NCBI GenBank assembly: GCA_023405565.1
Contig: JAEXXW010000432.1
Location: forward strand, 1 to 12,981
Origin: Pseudomonadota bacterium
Lineage (GTDB): Bacteria; Pseudomonadota; Alphaproteobacteria; Rhizobiales; Xanthobacteraceae
Direction: 5' to 3'
DNA: 12,981 nucleotides
Part shown: piece after piece, positions 1-7,455 of the stretch
Position numbering within the stretch: the first letter of the stretch is position 1
Layout: each line of letters begins with the position of its first letter
Notes under the pieces: generated by a model
The model's database searches: none
Told to the model about the DNA's origin: nothing
What the model saw: the letters and a program-made list of their open reading frames with translations, nothing else
Position numbers and translations under genes: made by a program

Positions 1-1092
1 CAGGATCGCCAGCGAGACGCCGAGACCCGCCAGGATGAAGGAGAACTCGCCGATCTGGGCGAGGCTCGCCGAAATCGTCAGCGCCGTCGGTGCCGGATAA
101 CGGAAGAGACGGACGATGAAATAGGCCGCAACCGATTTTCCGAGCACGATGATCAGCAGCGTTGCCAGCACCGGCAGCGGCTCGCGCCACAGGATTGTCG
201 GGTCGAACAGCATGCCGACCGATACGAAGAACAGCACCGCGAAGGCGTCGCGCAGCGGCAGCGTCTCCTGCGCGGCGCGCTGGCTGAGCTCGGATTCGGC
301 GAGGATCATGCCGGCGAAGAAGGCACCGAGCGCGAAGGACACATCGAACACCGTCGCCGCGCCGAAGGCGAAGCCGAGCGCGATCGCCAGCACCGCCAGA
401 CGGAAGAGTTCGCGCGAGCCGGTATGGGCGACGTAGTGCAGGATCCACGGGATGATGCGCTTGCCGAGCACCAGCATCACGAGGACGAAGCCGGCGACCT
501 TGGCGAGCGTGATGCCGAGCGGCCACAGGAAGGTCTCGTAGTTGTAACCTTGCGCGCCGCTGCTCTTCATCGCATCGGCCAAGACCGGCAGCATCACCAG
601 CGCCAGCACCATGGCGATGTCTTCGACGATCAGCCAGCCGACGGCGATCCGCCCGCGCTCAGTCTCGATCAACCGCCGCTCCTGGAGGGCCCGCAGCAGC
701 ACCACCGTCGAGGCGACCGACAGCGCGAGACCGAAGACCAGGCCAGCGCCGCCGGACCAGCCGAGAAGATGTGCCAGACCCTCCCCAAGCAAAGTGGCGA
801 CGGCAATCTGGGCGATCGCGCCCGGAATGGCGATGCCCTTCACCTTCAGCAGATCATCGAGCGAGAAATGCAGCCCGACGCCGAACATCAGCAAAATGAC
901 GCCGATTTCGGCGAGCTGATTGGCGATATTCTGGTCGGCGACGTAGCCGGGGGTGAACGGTCCCATGACGATGCCGGCAACGAGGTAGCCGACAAGCGGC
1001 GATATGCGCAGACGCTGCGCAAGCGCACCAAAACCAAAGGCGAGAACGAGGCCGACAACGACCGTGGAAATCAGCGGCGTATCATGATGCAT
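1..1092 (-). CDS. ybaL: YbaL-type monovalent cation:proton antiporter (CPA2), C-terminal part missing
   Basis: Inner-membrane cation/H+ antiporter of the CPA2 (KefB/YbaL) family. The gene runs off the left edge, so only the first 364 residues are present. I translated the minus strand from the ATG at 1092. It begins MHHDTPLISTVVVGLVLAFG, followed by RLRISPLVGYLVAGIVMGPF, a close match to the YbaL N-terminus as I remember it. Further family segments are LMFGVGLHFSLDDLLKVKGI, IPGAIAQIAVATLLGEGLAH and FALGAFFAGMILAESELSQR, with AQIGEFSFILAGLGVS near the edge. The frame is open throughout and consists of many hydrophobic segments, as expected for the membrane domain. The cytosolic TrkA-N/RCK regulatory domain should lie outside the window. 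The start fits the family; the Shine-Dalgarno is weak. It follows the BKACE gene on the same strand after 85 bp, which could mean co-transcription, but no functional link is obvious. Confidence 0.92.
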   Translation of the reverse strand, partial: MHHDTPLISTVVVGLVLAFGFGALAQRLRISPLVGYLVAGIVMGPFTPGYVADQNIANQLAEIGVILLMFGVGLHFSLDDLLKVKGIAIPGAIAQIAVATLLGEGLAHLLGWSGGAGLVFGLALSVASTVVLLRALQERRLIETERGRIAVGWLIVEDIAMVLALVMLPVLADAMKSSGAQGYNYETFLWPLGITLAKVAGFVLVMLVLGKRIIPWILHYVAHTGSRELFRLAVLAIALGFAFGAATVFDVSFALGAFFAGMILAESELSQRAAQETLPLRDAFAVLFFVSVGMLFDPTILWREPLPVLATLLIIVLGKSVAAYFIVRLFRYPAPTALTISASLAQIGEFSFILAGLGVSLAIL

Positions 1093-1177
1093 GGATCATG
1101 TCTTAACCGCTGATTTCGCGGATGGCGAGCCTGCGCGACGATGCGTAGCAAGTGCCCGCGAGATCGGCAGAATCTGG

Positions 1178-2113
1178 CTAAAACGCGACCTTGTCGCCGC
1201 CCTTGAGCAAGAGGATTTCGCGGGCTTCGTCAGGGCCGGCAATTTCGAGCCCGAGACCCTCCAGGATCTTGCGAACCTGCGTCACCTGCTCGGCATTGGT
1301 CTTGGCCAATTGGCCCGGGCCGATCCAGAGCGAGTCCTCGAGGCCGACACGCACATTGCCGCCCATGGCCGCGGCGATGGCCGCGACCTTCATCTGGTTG
1401 GCGCCGGCGCCCAGCACCGACCAGTGATAATTGTCACCCAGCAGCCTATCGGCCGTGCGTTTCATCTGCATGACATCTTCGGGATGCGCGCCGATACCGC
1501 CGAGAATGCCGAACACCGACTGCACGAATAGCGGCGGCTTCACCAAGCCCCGGTCGAGAAAATGCTTGAGCGTGTAGAGGTGGCCGATGTCATAGCACTC
1601 GATCTCGAAGCGCGTATTGTTACCGGCGCAGGTGGTGAGGATGTATTCGATATCGGCGAAGGTGTTCTTGAACATGCCCTTCTTCGATCCTTCGAGATAG
1701 GGCTCCTCCCAGTCATGCTTGAACTGGCCCTTGTAGCGCGGGATCATCGGATAAAGCCCGAAATTCATCGTGCCCATGTTGAGCGACGCCACTTCCGGTT
1801 TGAAGGTCGCGACCGGACGCACGCGCTCTTCCGCCGTCATGGTCGGCGCACCGCCCGTGGTGATGTTCACCACGACGTTCGAGCGCTGCTTGATCACCTT
1901 GAGGAAGGGCGCAAACGCTTCCGGTGTCTGATCGGGCCGACCGTCCTTCGGATCGCGCGCATGCAGATGCACGATGGCGGCGCCCGCTTCGGCAGCGCCG
2001 ATCGCCGCATCGGCAATCTCCTCGGCGGTAACGGGAAGATGCGGCGACATCGATGGCGTGTGGATGGAACCGGTGACGGCGCAGGTGATGATGACTTTAC
2101 GGGCTTTCGCCAT
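1178..2113 (-). CDS. Beta-keto acid cleavage enzyme (BKACE, DUF849; Kce-like)
   Basis: A 311-residue TIM-barrel enzyme of the BKACE family. These Zn-dependent enzymes condense a beta-keto acid with acetyl-CoA and yield acetoacetate plus a CoA thioester; the type member is 3-keto-5-aminohexanoate cleavage enzyme (Kce) of lysine fermentation. Visible motifs are the metal-binding H49-L-H51-A-R, N83-ITTGG, and R255-VGLED, which gives R255, E259 and D260. The spacing of these last three equals that of R226, E230 and D231 in Kce as I remember it, so metal site and catalytic residues look intact. Length is typical. The ATG at 2113 fits the family start (KVIITCAVTGSIHTP), though the Shine-Dalgarno is weak. 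It lies 78 bp downstream of the kynureninase-like gene on the same strand, and may be transcribed with it. The substrate is unknown: this family is very diverse, and a lysine-fermentation role is unlikely here. Confidence 0.93.
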   Translation of the reverse strand: MAKARKVIITCAVTGSIHTPSMSPHLPVTAEEIADAAIGAAEAGAAIVHLHARDPKDGRPDQTPEAFAPFLKVIKQRSNVVVNITTGGAPTMTAEERVRPVATFKPEVASLNMGTMNFGLYPMIPRYKGQFKHDWEEPYLEGSKKGMFKNTFADIEYILTTCAGNNTRFEIECYDIGHLYTLKHFLDRGLVKPPLFVQSVFGILGGIGAHPEDVMQMKRTADRLLGDNYHWSVLGAGANQMKVAAIAAAMGGNVRVGLEDSLWIGPGQLAKTNAEQVTQVRKILEGLGLEIAGPDEAREILLLKGGDKVAF

Positions 2114-2191
2114 GTTTCAACCCCAGGGTATTTTCTTGTTGATGAAGAAGGGCCGGGATTGAGCACATCAAGAGGTGTGTTCGTCAAGTCA

Positions 2192-3382
2192 TCAAACTGC
2201 GCGCAAGCGATGCAGTAATCGCGTCACATCATCCGCATTGTGATAAAGGCCGAAGCCCACGCGCAGACGCGTGCCGCGCACATCGACGACGATGTTGTTT
2301 GCCTTGAGCCGCGCCTGCCACTGCGCTGCATCGGTGTGGTCAAACGTCAGAAAATTACCGCGCGATAACTCGTCTGCCGGGACCACGAGATGGGCCGGAT
2401 CGAACAGGCCGAACGGAGCCTTGATCAGGTCGGTGAGAAACATCTCCTGCAAGGCGATGACATGCGCATGGATTTTTGCGGCATCGAGATCGTGCGCCGC
2501 AAACCAGCGCAGCATCGCCCGCATCCGGTACAGGCCGCTGGGATCGAAGGTCGATCCCATGAAGCGTTGCCCGTCGGTGGAATAACGCACGCGGTCCTGC
2601 GGACCTGAAAGCGTCGCAAAGCTTGCATACCAGCCGGTATTGCGTGGACGCGGCGCAAAGCCGGGCGGACAATGCAGGAAGCACGCGCCCTCGCCAGCCA
2701 TCGCATATTTGTAACCGCCCGCAAGATAGAATGCGCGATCGGCAATGTGCGAGAGATCGACCGGCCGCGCGAGAAAAGCGTGATAGCCATCGATCACCAC
2801 GAGGCGTTCGGGCGCCGCCACGGCATCGCCCAGGGCATCGAGATCCGGCAATGCGTAACCCGAATTGAAGAACACCTGGCTGACAAACACCATGTCCGGC
2901 GACTTCGCGCGCACCATCTCGATCAGCCGCGCCGGCAATGTCGCGAAAGGCTCGGTCGGCACTGCAACGAGTTCGATCAATCCGTCTTCCGCGAGCCGCT
3001 CCGTCTGCCGTTTGAAGCTGTGAAACTCGCCATCCGTGGTGACGACCACGGGCCTGCGATCGCATGGCAGAGCCGACAGCAGCCGGTTGACGAATTCATG
3101 CGTGTTCGGCGCCAGCACGAGCGTCGACGGATCGGGCAGGCGCAGATGATGTGCGAGGCCGTTCGCAACCTGTGGCCACACCTCGCCCAGCACACACGAC
3201 CATTTCTCATCCACCAGGCGGGCTGCATCGTCCCAAACCTGCAGTTGCGCCTCGCGTGTGACATCGGGCCAGTAGGCATGGCTATGCGCCGCAAAATGCA
3301 GCCGGTCGGGATCGGCCTTCCGGAAACAGGAAAATTCTGCCGTCAGATCGAGCGGAGAAATGGCTGAATTCGAGGCAGGCAT
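2192..3382 (-). CDS. kynU: Divergent kynureninase-like PLP enzyme (aminotransferase class V fold)
   Basis: A 396-residue fold-type I PLP enzyme, probably kynureninase (kynurenine -> anthranilate + alanine, cytosolic). The PLP lysine is K225 in AGGYKYAMAGEGACFL, resembling the kynureninase YKYLNGGPGA block. D198 in VVIDGYHAF fits the PLP pyridine-nitrogen aspartate. R374 in TRLRVGFGLYHNADDV fits the substrate-carboxylate arginine of the kynureninase RFGF-PLY motif. K225 and R374 lie close to K227 and R375 of the Pseudomonas enzyme as I remember it. The N-terminal block normally reading YLDGNSLG is instead LHFAAHSHAYWP, so it is not a standard KynU. Divergent transcription from kynA strongly supports a role in tryptophan breakdown. 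The ATG at 3382 has a clear Shine-Dalgarno (GGAG, about 5 nt upstream). Alternative: a desulfurase- or aminotransferase-like relative with another beta-cleavage substrate. Confidence 0.8.
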   Translation of the reverse strand: MPASNSAISPLDLTAEFSCFRKADPDRLHFAAHSHAYWPDVTREAQLQVWDDAARLVDEKWSCVLGEVWPQVANGLAHHLRLPDPSTLVLAPNTHEFVNRLLSALPCDRRPVVVTTDGEFHSFKRQTERLAEDGLIELVAVPTEPFATLPARLIEMVRAKSPDMVFVSQVFFNSGYALPDLDALGDAVAAPERLVVIDGYHAFLARPVDLSHIADRAFYLAGGYKYAMAGEGACFLHCPPGFAPRPRNTGWYASFATLSGPQDRVRYSTDGQRFMGSTFDPSGLYRMRAMLRWFAAHDLDAAKIHAHVIALQEMFLTDLIKAPFGLFDPAHLVVPADELSRGNFLTFDHTDAAQWQARLKANNIVVDVRGTRLRVGFGLYHNADDVTRLLHRLRAV

Positions 3383-3460
3383 GATTGCTCCAAACGCATC
3401 ATTTGCACGACTGGCATGGCATATTAGAGTGGATATTCAAACCACGCAGAAAGCAGCCCT
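3383..3460. promoter_or_regulatory. Divergent promoter region between kynU-like gene and kynA
   Basis: This 78-bp gap must hold the 5' signals of both genes. It is AT-richer than its surroundings (around 3400-3445). The only symmetry I see is a short GTGG-N9-CCAC dyad at 3429-3445. It is weak and not assigned to any regulator. The leftward gene has a good Shine-Dalgarno (GGAG) just upstream of 3382. No convincing -35/-10 pair could be fixed for either direction. Lrp/AsnC-type control is known for kyn operons elsewhere, but no such regulator gene is in this window. Confidence 0.5.
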
Positions 3461-4309
3461 GTGTCAGCAAAAGACTCATTACCCGAAAGCCGTATTGGCG
3501 ATGACATCCACGTCGATCTCGCCGGGCGCATGACCTATGGCGACTACCTCCAGCTCAAGACGTTGCTGGCGGCCAAGAAGCCGCTGACCGACAAGCATGA
3601 CGAGCATCTGTTCATCACCATCCATCACGTGCAGGAATTGTGGCTGAACCTGATGGCGCATGAACTGAACACTGCCATCGATTTCATCGGGCGCGATGAG
3701 CTGCCGCCGGCCTTCAAATCGATGGCGCGGATGACCCGCATTCTCGAACAGATGATCTCGGCCTGGAACGTGCTGTCGACCATGACACCGTCCGATTATC
3801 TGGAATTCCGCAACGCGCTCGGTCAGTCCTCCGGCTTCCAGTCCTTCCAGTATCGGATGGTGGAATTCCGGCTCGGTGCGAAAGACCCGAAAATGCTGCT
3901 GCCGCACCGGCACGACACCGAGAATTACGAGCGTCTGAAAGCGGCGCTGGAGGCGCCCGGTCTTTATGACGTCAGCCTGATGCTGCTGAAGCGGCGCGGC
4001 TTCGCGATCCCCGACGATGTGGTGAACCGCGATTTTTCGGTACGCCATGTCTTCAGCGATGCGGTGCGCGACGCCTGGCTGAAGGTCTATCGCAACTCCC
4101 GCGAGAATTTCGAAGTCTATGAGCTTGCCGAAGAACTGGTCGATCTTGAGGACTGGTTTCAGCAATGGCGTTTCCGCCACATGAAGACCGTCGAGCGGAT
4201 CATCGGCTTCAAGCGCGGTACCGGCGGCTCAAGCGGCGTCGCCTTCCTGAAATCGGCGCTGGATCATTCCTTCTTCCCGGAACTTTGGGCGGTCCGGACC
4301 GAGCTGTGA
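3461..4309 (+). CDS. kynA: Tryptophan 2,3-dioxygenase (heme-dependent)
   Basis: TDO opens the indole ring of L-tryptophan with O2 to give N-formylkynurenine; it is a cytosolic homotetrameric heme enzyme. Length is 282 residues, normal for the bacterial family. Key residues fall at the positions I remember for Xanthomonas TDO: F51 and H55 in FITIHH, Y113 and R117 in DYLEFR, S124-G125 in QSSGFQS, heme ligand H240 in WRFRHMKTVER, and T254 in KRGTGG. All catalytic and heme residues are therefore present. The start is GTG at 3461, because the next in-frame Met is inside the conserved RMTYGDYLQLK block. The Shine-Dalgarno is poor, so translation may be modest. The gene is divergent from the kynureninase-like gene. 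Kynurenine formamidase, the step between them, is not in the window. Confidence 0.97.
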   Translation: MSAKDSLPESRIGDDIHVDLAGRMTYGDYLQLKTLLAAKKPLTDKHDEHLFITIHHVQELWLNLMAHELNTAIDFIGRDELPPAFKSMARMTRILEQMISAWNVLSTMTPSDYLEFRNALGQSSGFQSFQYRMVEFRLGAKDPKMLLPHRHDTENYERLKAALEAPGLYDVSLMLLKRRGFAIPDDVVNRDFSVRHVFSDAVRDAWLKVYRNSRENFEVYELAEELVDLEDWFQQWRFRHMKTVERIIGFKRGTGGSSGVAFLKSALDHSFFPELWAVRTEL

Positions 4310-4438
4310 CGAAAATAACACAGATCGCTTGGTTAATGCGCTGTTCACGATAATGATCAGTTGCGGGCGGAGTTAAGCGGCCGCAAATCCATCATGTTTT
4401 TTATGCCATCTTGGGGATGGTTGGGGGACTGAAGGCGT

Positions 4439-5647
4439 ATGCGTGTGCGTGCACGAGGTTTGGCACGCCTGCCGGGGGTGTGGCAGGTGCTGGTGCTTTC
4501 TCTGTGCGCCGTGCTTGTCGCCGCCTGCGCCAGTATCGAGCGCATTCCCTATACCCAGCAGGAACAGGAAATTGCCATCGTACCGGGCATTCCTGATGCG
4601 CGGATATGGGCCGATGACCCGGCGCTGGCCCGCAGAAACCCGCTGCTGGAAGCCCCCGGGCGCGAGCGACCGATCATTCTCGCCTTGTCCGGCGGCGGTG
4701 CCGACGGTGCCTTCGGCGCCGGCCTGTTGAATGGGTGGACGCAGCGTGGGGATCGCCCGCAATTCACGATTGTCACCGGCGCCAGCGCTGGGGCTTTGAT
4801 CGCGCCGTTCGCGTTTCTCGGCTCCGGCTATGACGAAGTGCTGAGTTCGGTTTTCTCCAGCGGCGAGATGGAAGGCTTCCTGCAATTCCAGGGACTGCGG
4901 GGCCTGTTCGGCACCAGCCTGTTCGAAGCCGCGCCACTGCGACAGTTGATCGCCAAATACGTGACACCGGAGGTTCTGGCGTCAATCGCCGAGCAATACC
5001 GGCGCGGCCGCCGCCTTTATATCGTCACCACCAATCTCGATGCGCAGCGCACAGCGATCTGGGATATGGGCCGCATTGCAGCAAGCTCTGACCCGCGTGC
5101 GCCCGAACTCTTCCGTCAGGTGATCGAAGCCTCCGCGAGTATTCCGGGCATCTTCTCGCCGGTCCTGATCGATGTCGAAGCCCAGGGCAAACGCTTTGCC
5201 GAAATGCATGTCGATGGTGGCATCACCTCGAACGTTCTGGTCGTGCCGGAAGCAATGCTATTCTCCAATCGCCCGGTGCTCACGGGTGCCCATCCACGCA
5301 TCTACGTCATCCTCAACAGCAAGCTTGGTCCCTATTTCGAGGTGGTGACACCGAATACGATCCGGATCGCCGTGCGCGCCTTCGAGACATCGGTCCGTGC
5401 CAACACGCGCAACACGCTGCTGGCATCCTATGAATTCATTCGCCGTCGCGGCTGGGACATGACGCTGGCGGCCATCGACGACAACTTCCCGTCGCAGACC
5501 AAACCCGGCTTCGACACGGCCTATATGCGCGGCCTGTTCGAATTCGGCATGGAACAGGGCCGCAGCGGCGTCGCCTGGCGTCGCGGTGCCGGCAGCGATG
5601 CACCGCCGCCGGTCAATCGCCGCGGCCCGCGCGTGGCGGCGCAGTAA
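4439..5647 (+). CDS. Patatin-like phospholipase, lipoprotein
   Basis: A 402-residue putative lipid acyl hydrolase with a Ser-Asp dyad. The N-terminus is a lipoprotein signal: basic residues, hydrophobic stretch 14-29 and lipobox VAAC with the lipidated Cys at 30. It is therefore probably membrane-anchored in the periplasm. Patatin motifs appear in order: oxyanion loop SGGGADGAFGAG (84-95), nucleophile elbow G-A-S-A-G with Ser116, and D259-G-G. All are intact, so it should be active. The C-terminal tail (from about 385, rich in Arg/Gly/Pro) looks disordered. The ATG at 4439 is preceded by GAAGG at short spacing and gives a complete signal peptide. It follows kynA by 129 bp on the same strand but has no evident metabolic link. 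Its stop is 1 bp from the convergent dehydratase stop. The lipid substrate is unknown. Confidence 0.9.
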   Translation: MRVRARGLARLPGVWQVLVLSLCAVLVAACASIERIPYTQQEQEIAIVPGIPDARIWADDPALARRNPLLEAPGRERPIILALSGGGADGAFGAGLLNGWTQRGDRPQFTIVTGASAGALIAPFAFLGSGYDEVLSSVFSSGEMEGFLQFQGLRGLFGTSLFEAAPLRQLIAKYVTPEVLASIAEQYRRGRRLYIVTTNLDAQRTAIWDMGRIAASSDPRAPELFRQVIEASASIPGIFSPVLIDVEAQGKRFAEMHVDGGITSNVLVVPEAMLFSNRPVLTGAHPRIYVILNSKLGPYFEVVTPNTIRIAVRAFETSVRANTRNTLLASYEFIRRRGWDMTLAAIDDNFPSQTKPGFDTAYMRGLFEFGMEQGRSGVAWRRGAGSDAPPPVNRRGPRVAAQ

Positions 5648-5648
5648 A

Positions 5649-7349
5649 TTACTTCCTCACCGCCGCAAGGAAATCGAAGTCGCAGCCTTCGTCGGCCTGC
5701 TGCACGTGCTCGCGATAAAGCTTGGCATAGCCGCGCTGTGCCTCGTCCGGCACCGGCGGCGCTGTCCATTCCTTGCGCCGCCTCTCAAGCTCCGCATCAT
5801 CGACCAATAGCTCGACAGAACGGTTGGCGACATCAAGCCGGATGCGATCGCCGTTGCGAACCAATGCCAGCGGCCCGCCAACGGCTGATTCCGGCGAGAT
5901 ATGCAGAACGATGGTGCCGAAGGCGGTGCCGCTCATGCGCGCGTCGGACATGCGCACCATGTCCTTGATGCCCTTCTGCGCGATCTTCTTCGGGATCGGA
6001 ATGTAACCGGCTTCCGGCATGCCCGGTGCACCGATCGGCCCGGCATTGCGCATGACGATCACATCATCCTCGGTCACGTCGAGCGCCGGATCGTCGATGC
6101 GGTTGGTCATGTCGGCGACCGATTCGAACACCACCGCACGGCCTTCATGCTGCATCAACTTGGGTGACGCCGCGGCCTGCTTGATGACGGCGCCGCGCGG
6201 CGCAAGATTGCCGCGCAGGATCGCCATGCCGCCTTCCTTCTTCAGCGGCGCATGGCGCGGCTTGATCACCGTCTGGCCCGGCACATCCTCGAATATCTTG
6301 ATCGCATCGCCGAGCGTGCCGCCCATGACGTGCTTGGCGTCGAGCTTCAGCAGATCCTTTAATTCCTGCATCAGCCTCGGCACACCACCGGCGTAATGGA
6401 AATGCTCCATGTAATGATCGCCGGACGGCTTCAGATCGACCAGCACCGGCGTCTTCTCGCCGATCTCGTCATACTCTTCGAGTTTCAGCGGCGCCTGCGT
6501 GCGGCCGGCAATCGCGGACAGATGCACGACGCCGTTGGTCGAGCCGCCGATCGACTGCAGCATGACGATGGCATTGTGGAAGGCATCCTTCGTCAAAATC
6601 TCGGACGGCCTGATCCCATCCTTGGTCAATTCCGCCGCGCGCTTGCCGGTCGCCTCGGCGATGCGCACGCGATCGGCATGGACCGCGGGCGTGGTCGCTG
6701 CGCCCGGCAATGTCATGCCCATCGCTTCCATCATGCAGGCGATGGTGCTCGCGGTGCCCATCACGCCGCAGGTGCCGACCGACGGCACAAGACGTTCATT
6801 GGCGACTTCGATATCCTCGCCGCTCATGCGGCCGCCGCGAAACTCGCCCCAGAGCCTGCGGCAATCGGTGCAGGCGCCCAGCACCTCGCCCTTGAAATGA
6901 CCGACCAGCATCGGCCCGACCGGCAGCACGATGGTCGGACGATCCGCACTCACCGCGCCCATCACCTGCGCCGGCGTGGTCTTGTCGCAACCGCCGATCA
7001 GCACCACCGAATCCACCGGCAGCGCGCGCATCATCTCCTCGGTATCCATCGCCATCAGATTGCGAAGGAACATCGAGGTCGGATAGGCGAAGCTTTCATG
7101 GATTGAAATGGTCGGGAACACCATCGGCATCGCGCCGGCCAGCATGACACCGCGCTTCACCGCTTCGATCAGTTGCGGGACATTGCCGTGACAGGGATTG
7201 AAATCCGAATAGGTATTGGTGATGCCGACGATCGGGCGATCCAGCGCATCGTCCGAATAGCCCATGCCCTTGATGAAGGCTTTCCGCAGGAACAGCGAAA
7301 AGTCCTTGTCGCCGTAGCTTGTCAGCCCCTTGCGCATTCCGCTGGTCAC
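5649..7349 (-). CDS. IlvD/Edd-family dehydratase (dihydroxy-acid or sugar-acid dehydratase)
   Basis: A 566-residue Fe-S dehydratase that removes water from a 2,3-dihydroxy acid or aldonic acid to give a 2-keto(-3-deoxy) acid. The three Fe-S cysteines are C53 (FNPCHGN), C121 (IGGCDKTTPA) and C194 (VGTCGVMGTAST). Their spacing equals that of C59/C127/C200 in Rhizobium L-arabinonate dehydratase as I remember it, indicating a [2Fe-2S] enzyme. The catalytic-serine motif SDARMSGTAFGT is at 468-479. Length is closer to sugar-acid dehydratases than to roughly 615-residue E. coli IlvD. I chose GTG at 7349, because GGGAGAG lies 4 nt upstream; the ATG four codons later lacks a Shine-Dalgarno. It is divergent from a LysR regulator with an operator-like dyad between them, so it is probably that regulator's target. 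A housekeeping IlvD role is less likely but not excluded. Confidence 0.92.
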   Translation of the reverse strand: MTSGMRKGLTSYGDKDFSLFLRKAFIKGMGYSDDALDRPIVGITNTYSDFNPCHGNVPQLIEAVKRGVMLAGAMPMVFPTISIHESFAYPTSMFLRNLMAMDTEEMMRALPVDSVVLIGGCDKTTPAQVMGAVSADRPTIVLPVGPMLVGHFKGEVLGACTDCRRLWGEFRGGRMSGEDIEVANERLVPSVGTCGVMGTASTIACMMEAMGMTLPGAATTPAVHADRVRIAEATGKRAAELTKDGIRPSEILTKDAFHNAIVMLQSIGGSTNGVVHLSAIAGRTQAPLKLEEYDEIGEKTPVLVDLKPSGDHYMEHFHYAGGVPRLMQELKDLLKLDAKHVMGGTLGDAIKIFEDVPGQTVIKPRHAPLKKEGGMAILRGNLAPRGAVIKQAAASPKLMQHEGRAVVFESVADMTNRIDDPALDVTEDDVIVMRNAGPIGAPGMPEAGYIPIPKKIAQKGIKDMVRMSDARMSGTAFGTIVLHISPESAVGGPLALVRNGDRIRLDVANRSVELLVDDAELERRRKEWTAPPVPDEAQRGYAKLYREHVQQADEGCDFDFLAAVRK

Positions 7350-7369
7350 GCCACTCTCCCAATCATCTT

Positions 7370-7384
7370 ATTGAGATTCTCAAT
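7370..7384. promoter_or_regulatory. Probable LysR-type operator (T-N11-A dyad)
   Basis: ATTGAGATTCTCAAT is a perfect inverted repeat with 7-bp arms around one base. It contains TTGAGATTCTCAA, the T-N11-A form of a LysR box with dyad symmetry. It sits between the dehydratase start (7349) and the LysR start (7456), where such regulators normally bind. Its position just upstream of the dehydratase Shine-Dalgarno would let it cover that gene's promoter. Confidence 0.7.
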
Positions 7385-7396
7385 GGCAATTTAGGC

Positions 7397-7409
7397 CTTG
7401 CTCTGCAAG
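7397..7409. promoter_or_regulatory. Second dyad in the dehydratase/LysR divergent region
   Basis: CTTGC-TCT-GCAAG, with 5-bp arms, centred 26 bp from the T-N11-A dyad. LysR regulators often contact two sites about 2-3 helical turns apart, so this may be the second half of the binding region. The arms are short and chance is possible. Confidence 0.35.
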
Positions 7410-7455
7410 CCCGTCCTTTATAGTGCCGCTCCCTCAAAGCGTGCAGTTTCGCCAT

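Noticed and set aside
424..1113. Plus-strand frame of 229 codons opposite the antiporter
   Set aside because: The minus-strand translation gives an unmistakable CPA2 antiporter across the same bases. The plus frame is low-complexity and rich in Asp, Gln and His, as antisense frames of GC-rich genes usually are.
2139..2171. TTGATG...CATCAA dyad in the gap upstream of the BKACE gene
   Set aside because: Arms are only 6 bp with a 21-bp spacer and no clear regulator; too weak to call.
3479..4180. Minus-strand frame of 233 codons inside kynA
   Set aside because: kynA is identified by all its catalytic residues. The antisense frame resembles no family and is a by-product of GC-rich third positions.
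4361..4402. TTGCGG...CCGCAA stem with a later T-run as a kynA terminator
   Set aside because: The loop is 14 nt, only 6 bp pair, and the T-run starts 10 nt after the stem, which is too far for a normal intrinsic terminator.
4394..4432. 12-codon frame (MFFMPSWGWLGD) with two Trp codons ahead of the patatin gene, resembling a leader peptide
   Set aside because: It has no Shine-Dalgarno and no attenuator hairpins, and the downstream gene is not a tryptophan gene. It is probably chance, despite lying after kynA.
7423..7455. Longer GTG start for the LysR regulator
   Set aside because: It adds 11 residues before the canonical MNIRHLRYF start, has no Shine-Dalgarno and overlaps a TATAGT box.
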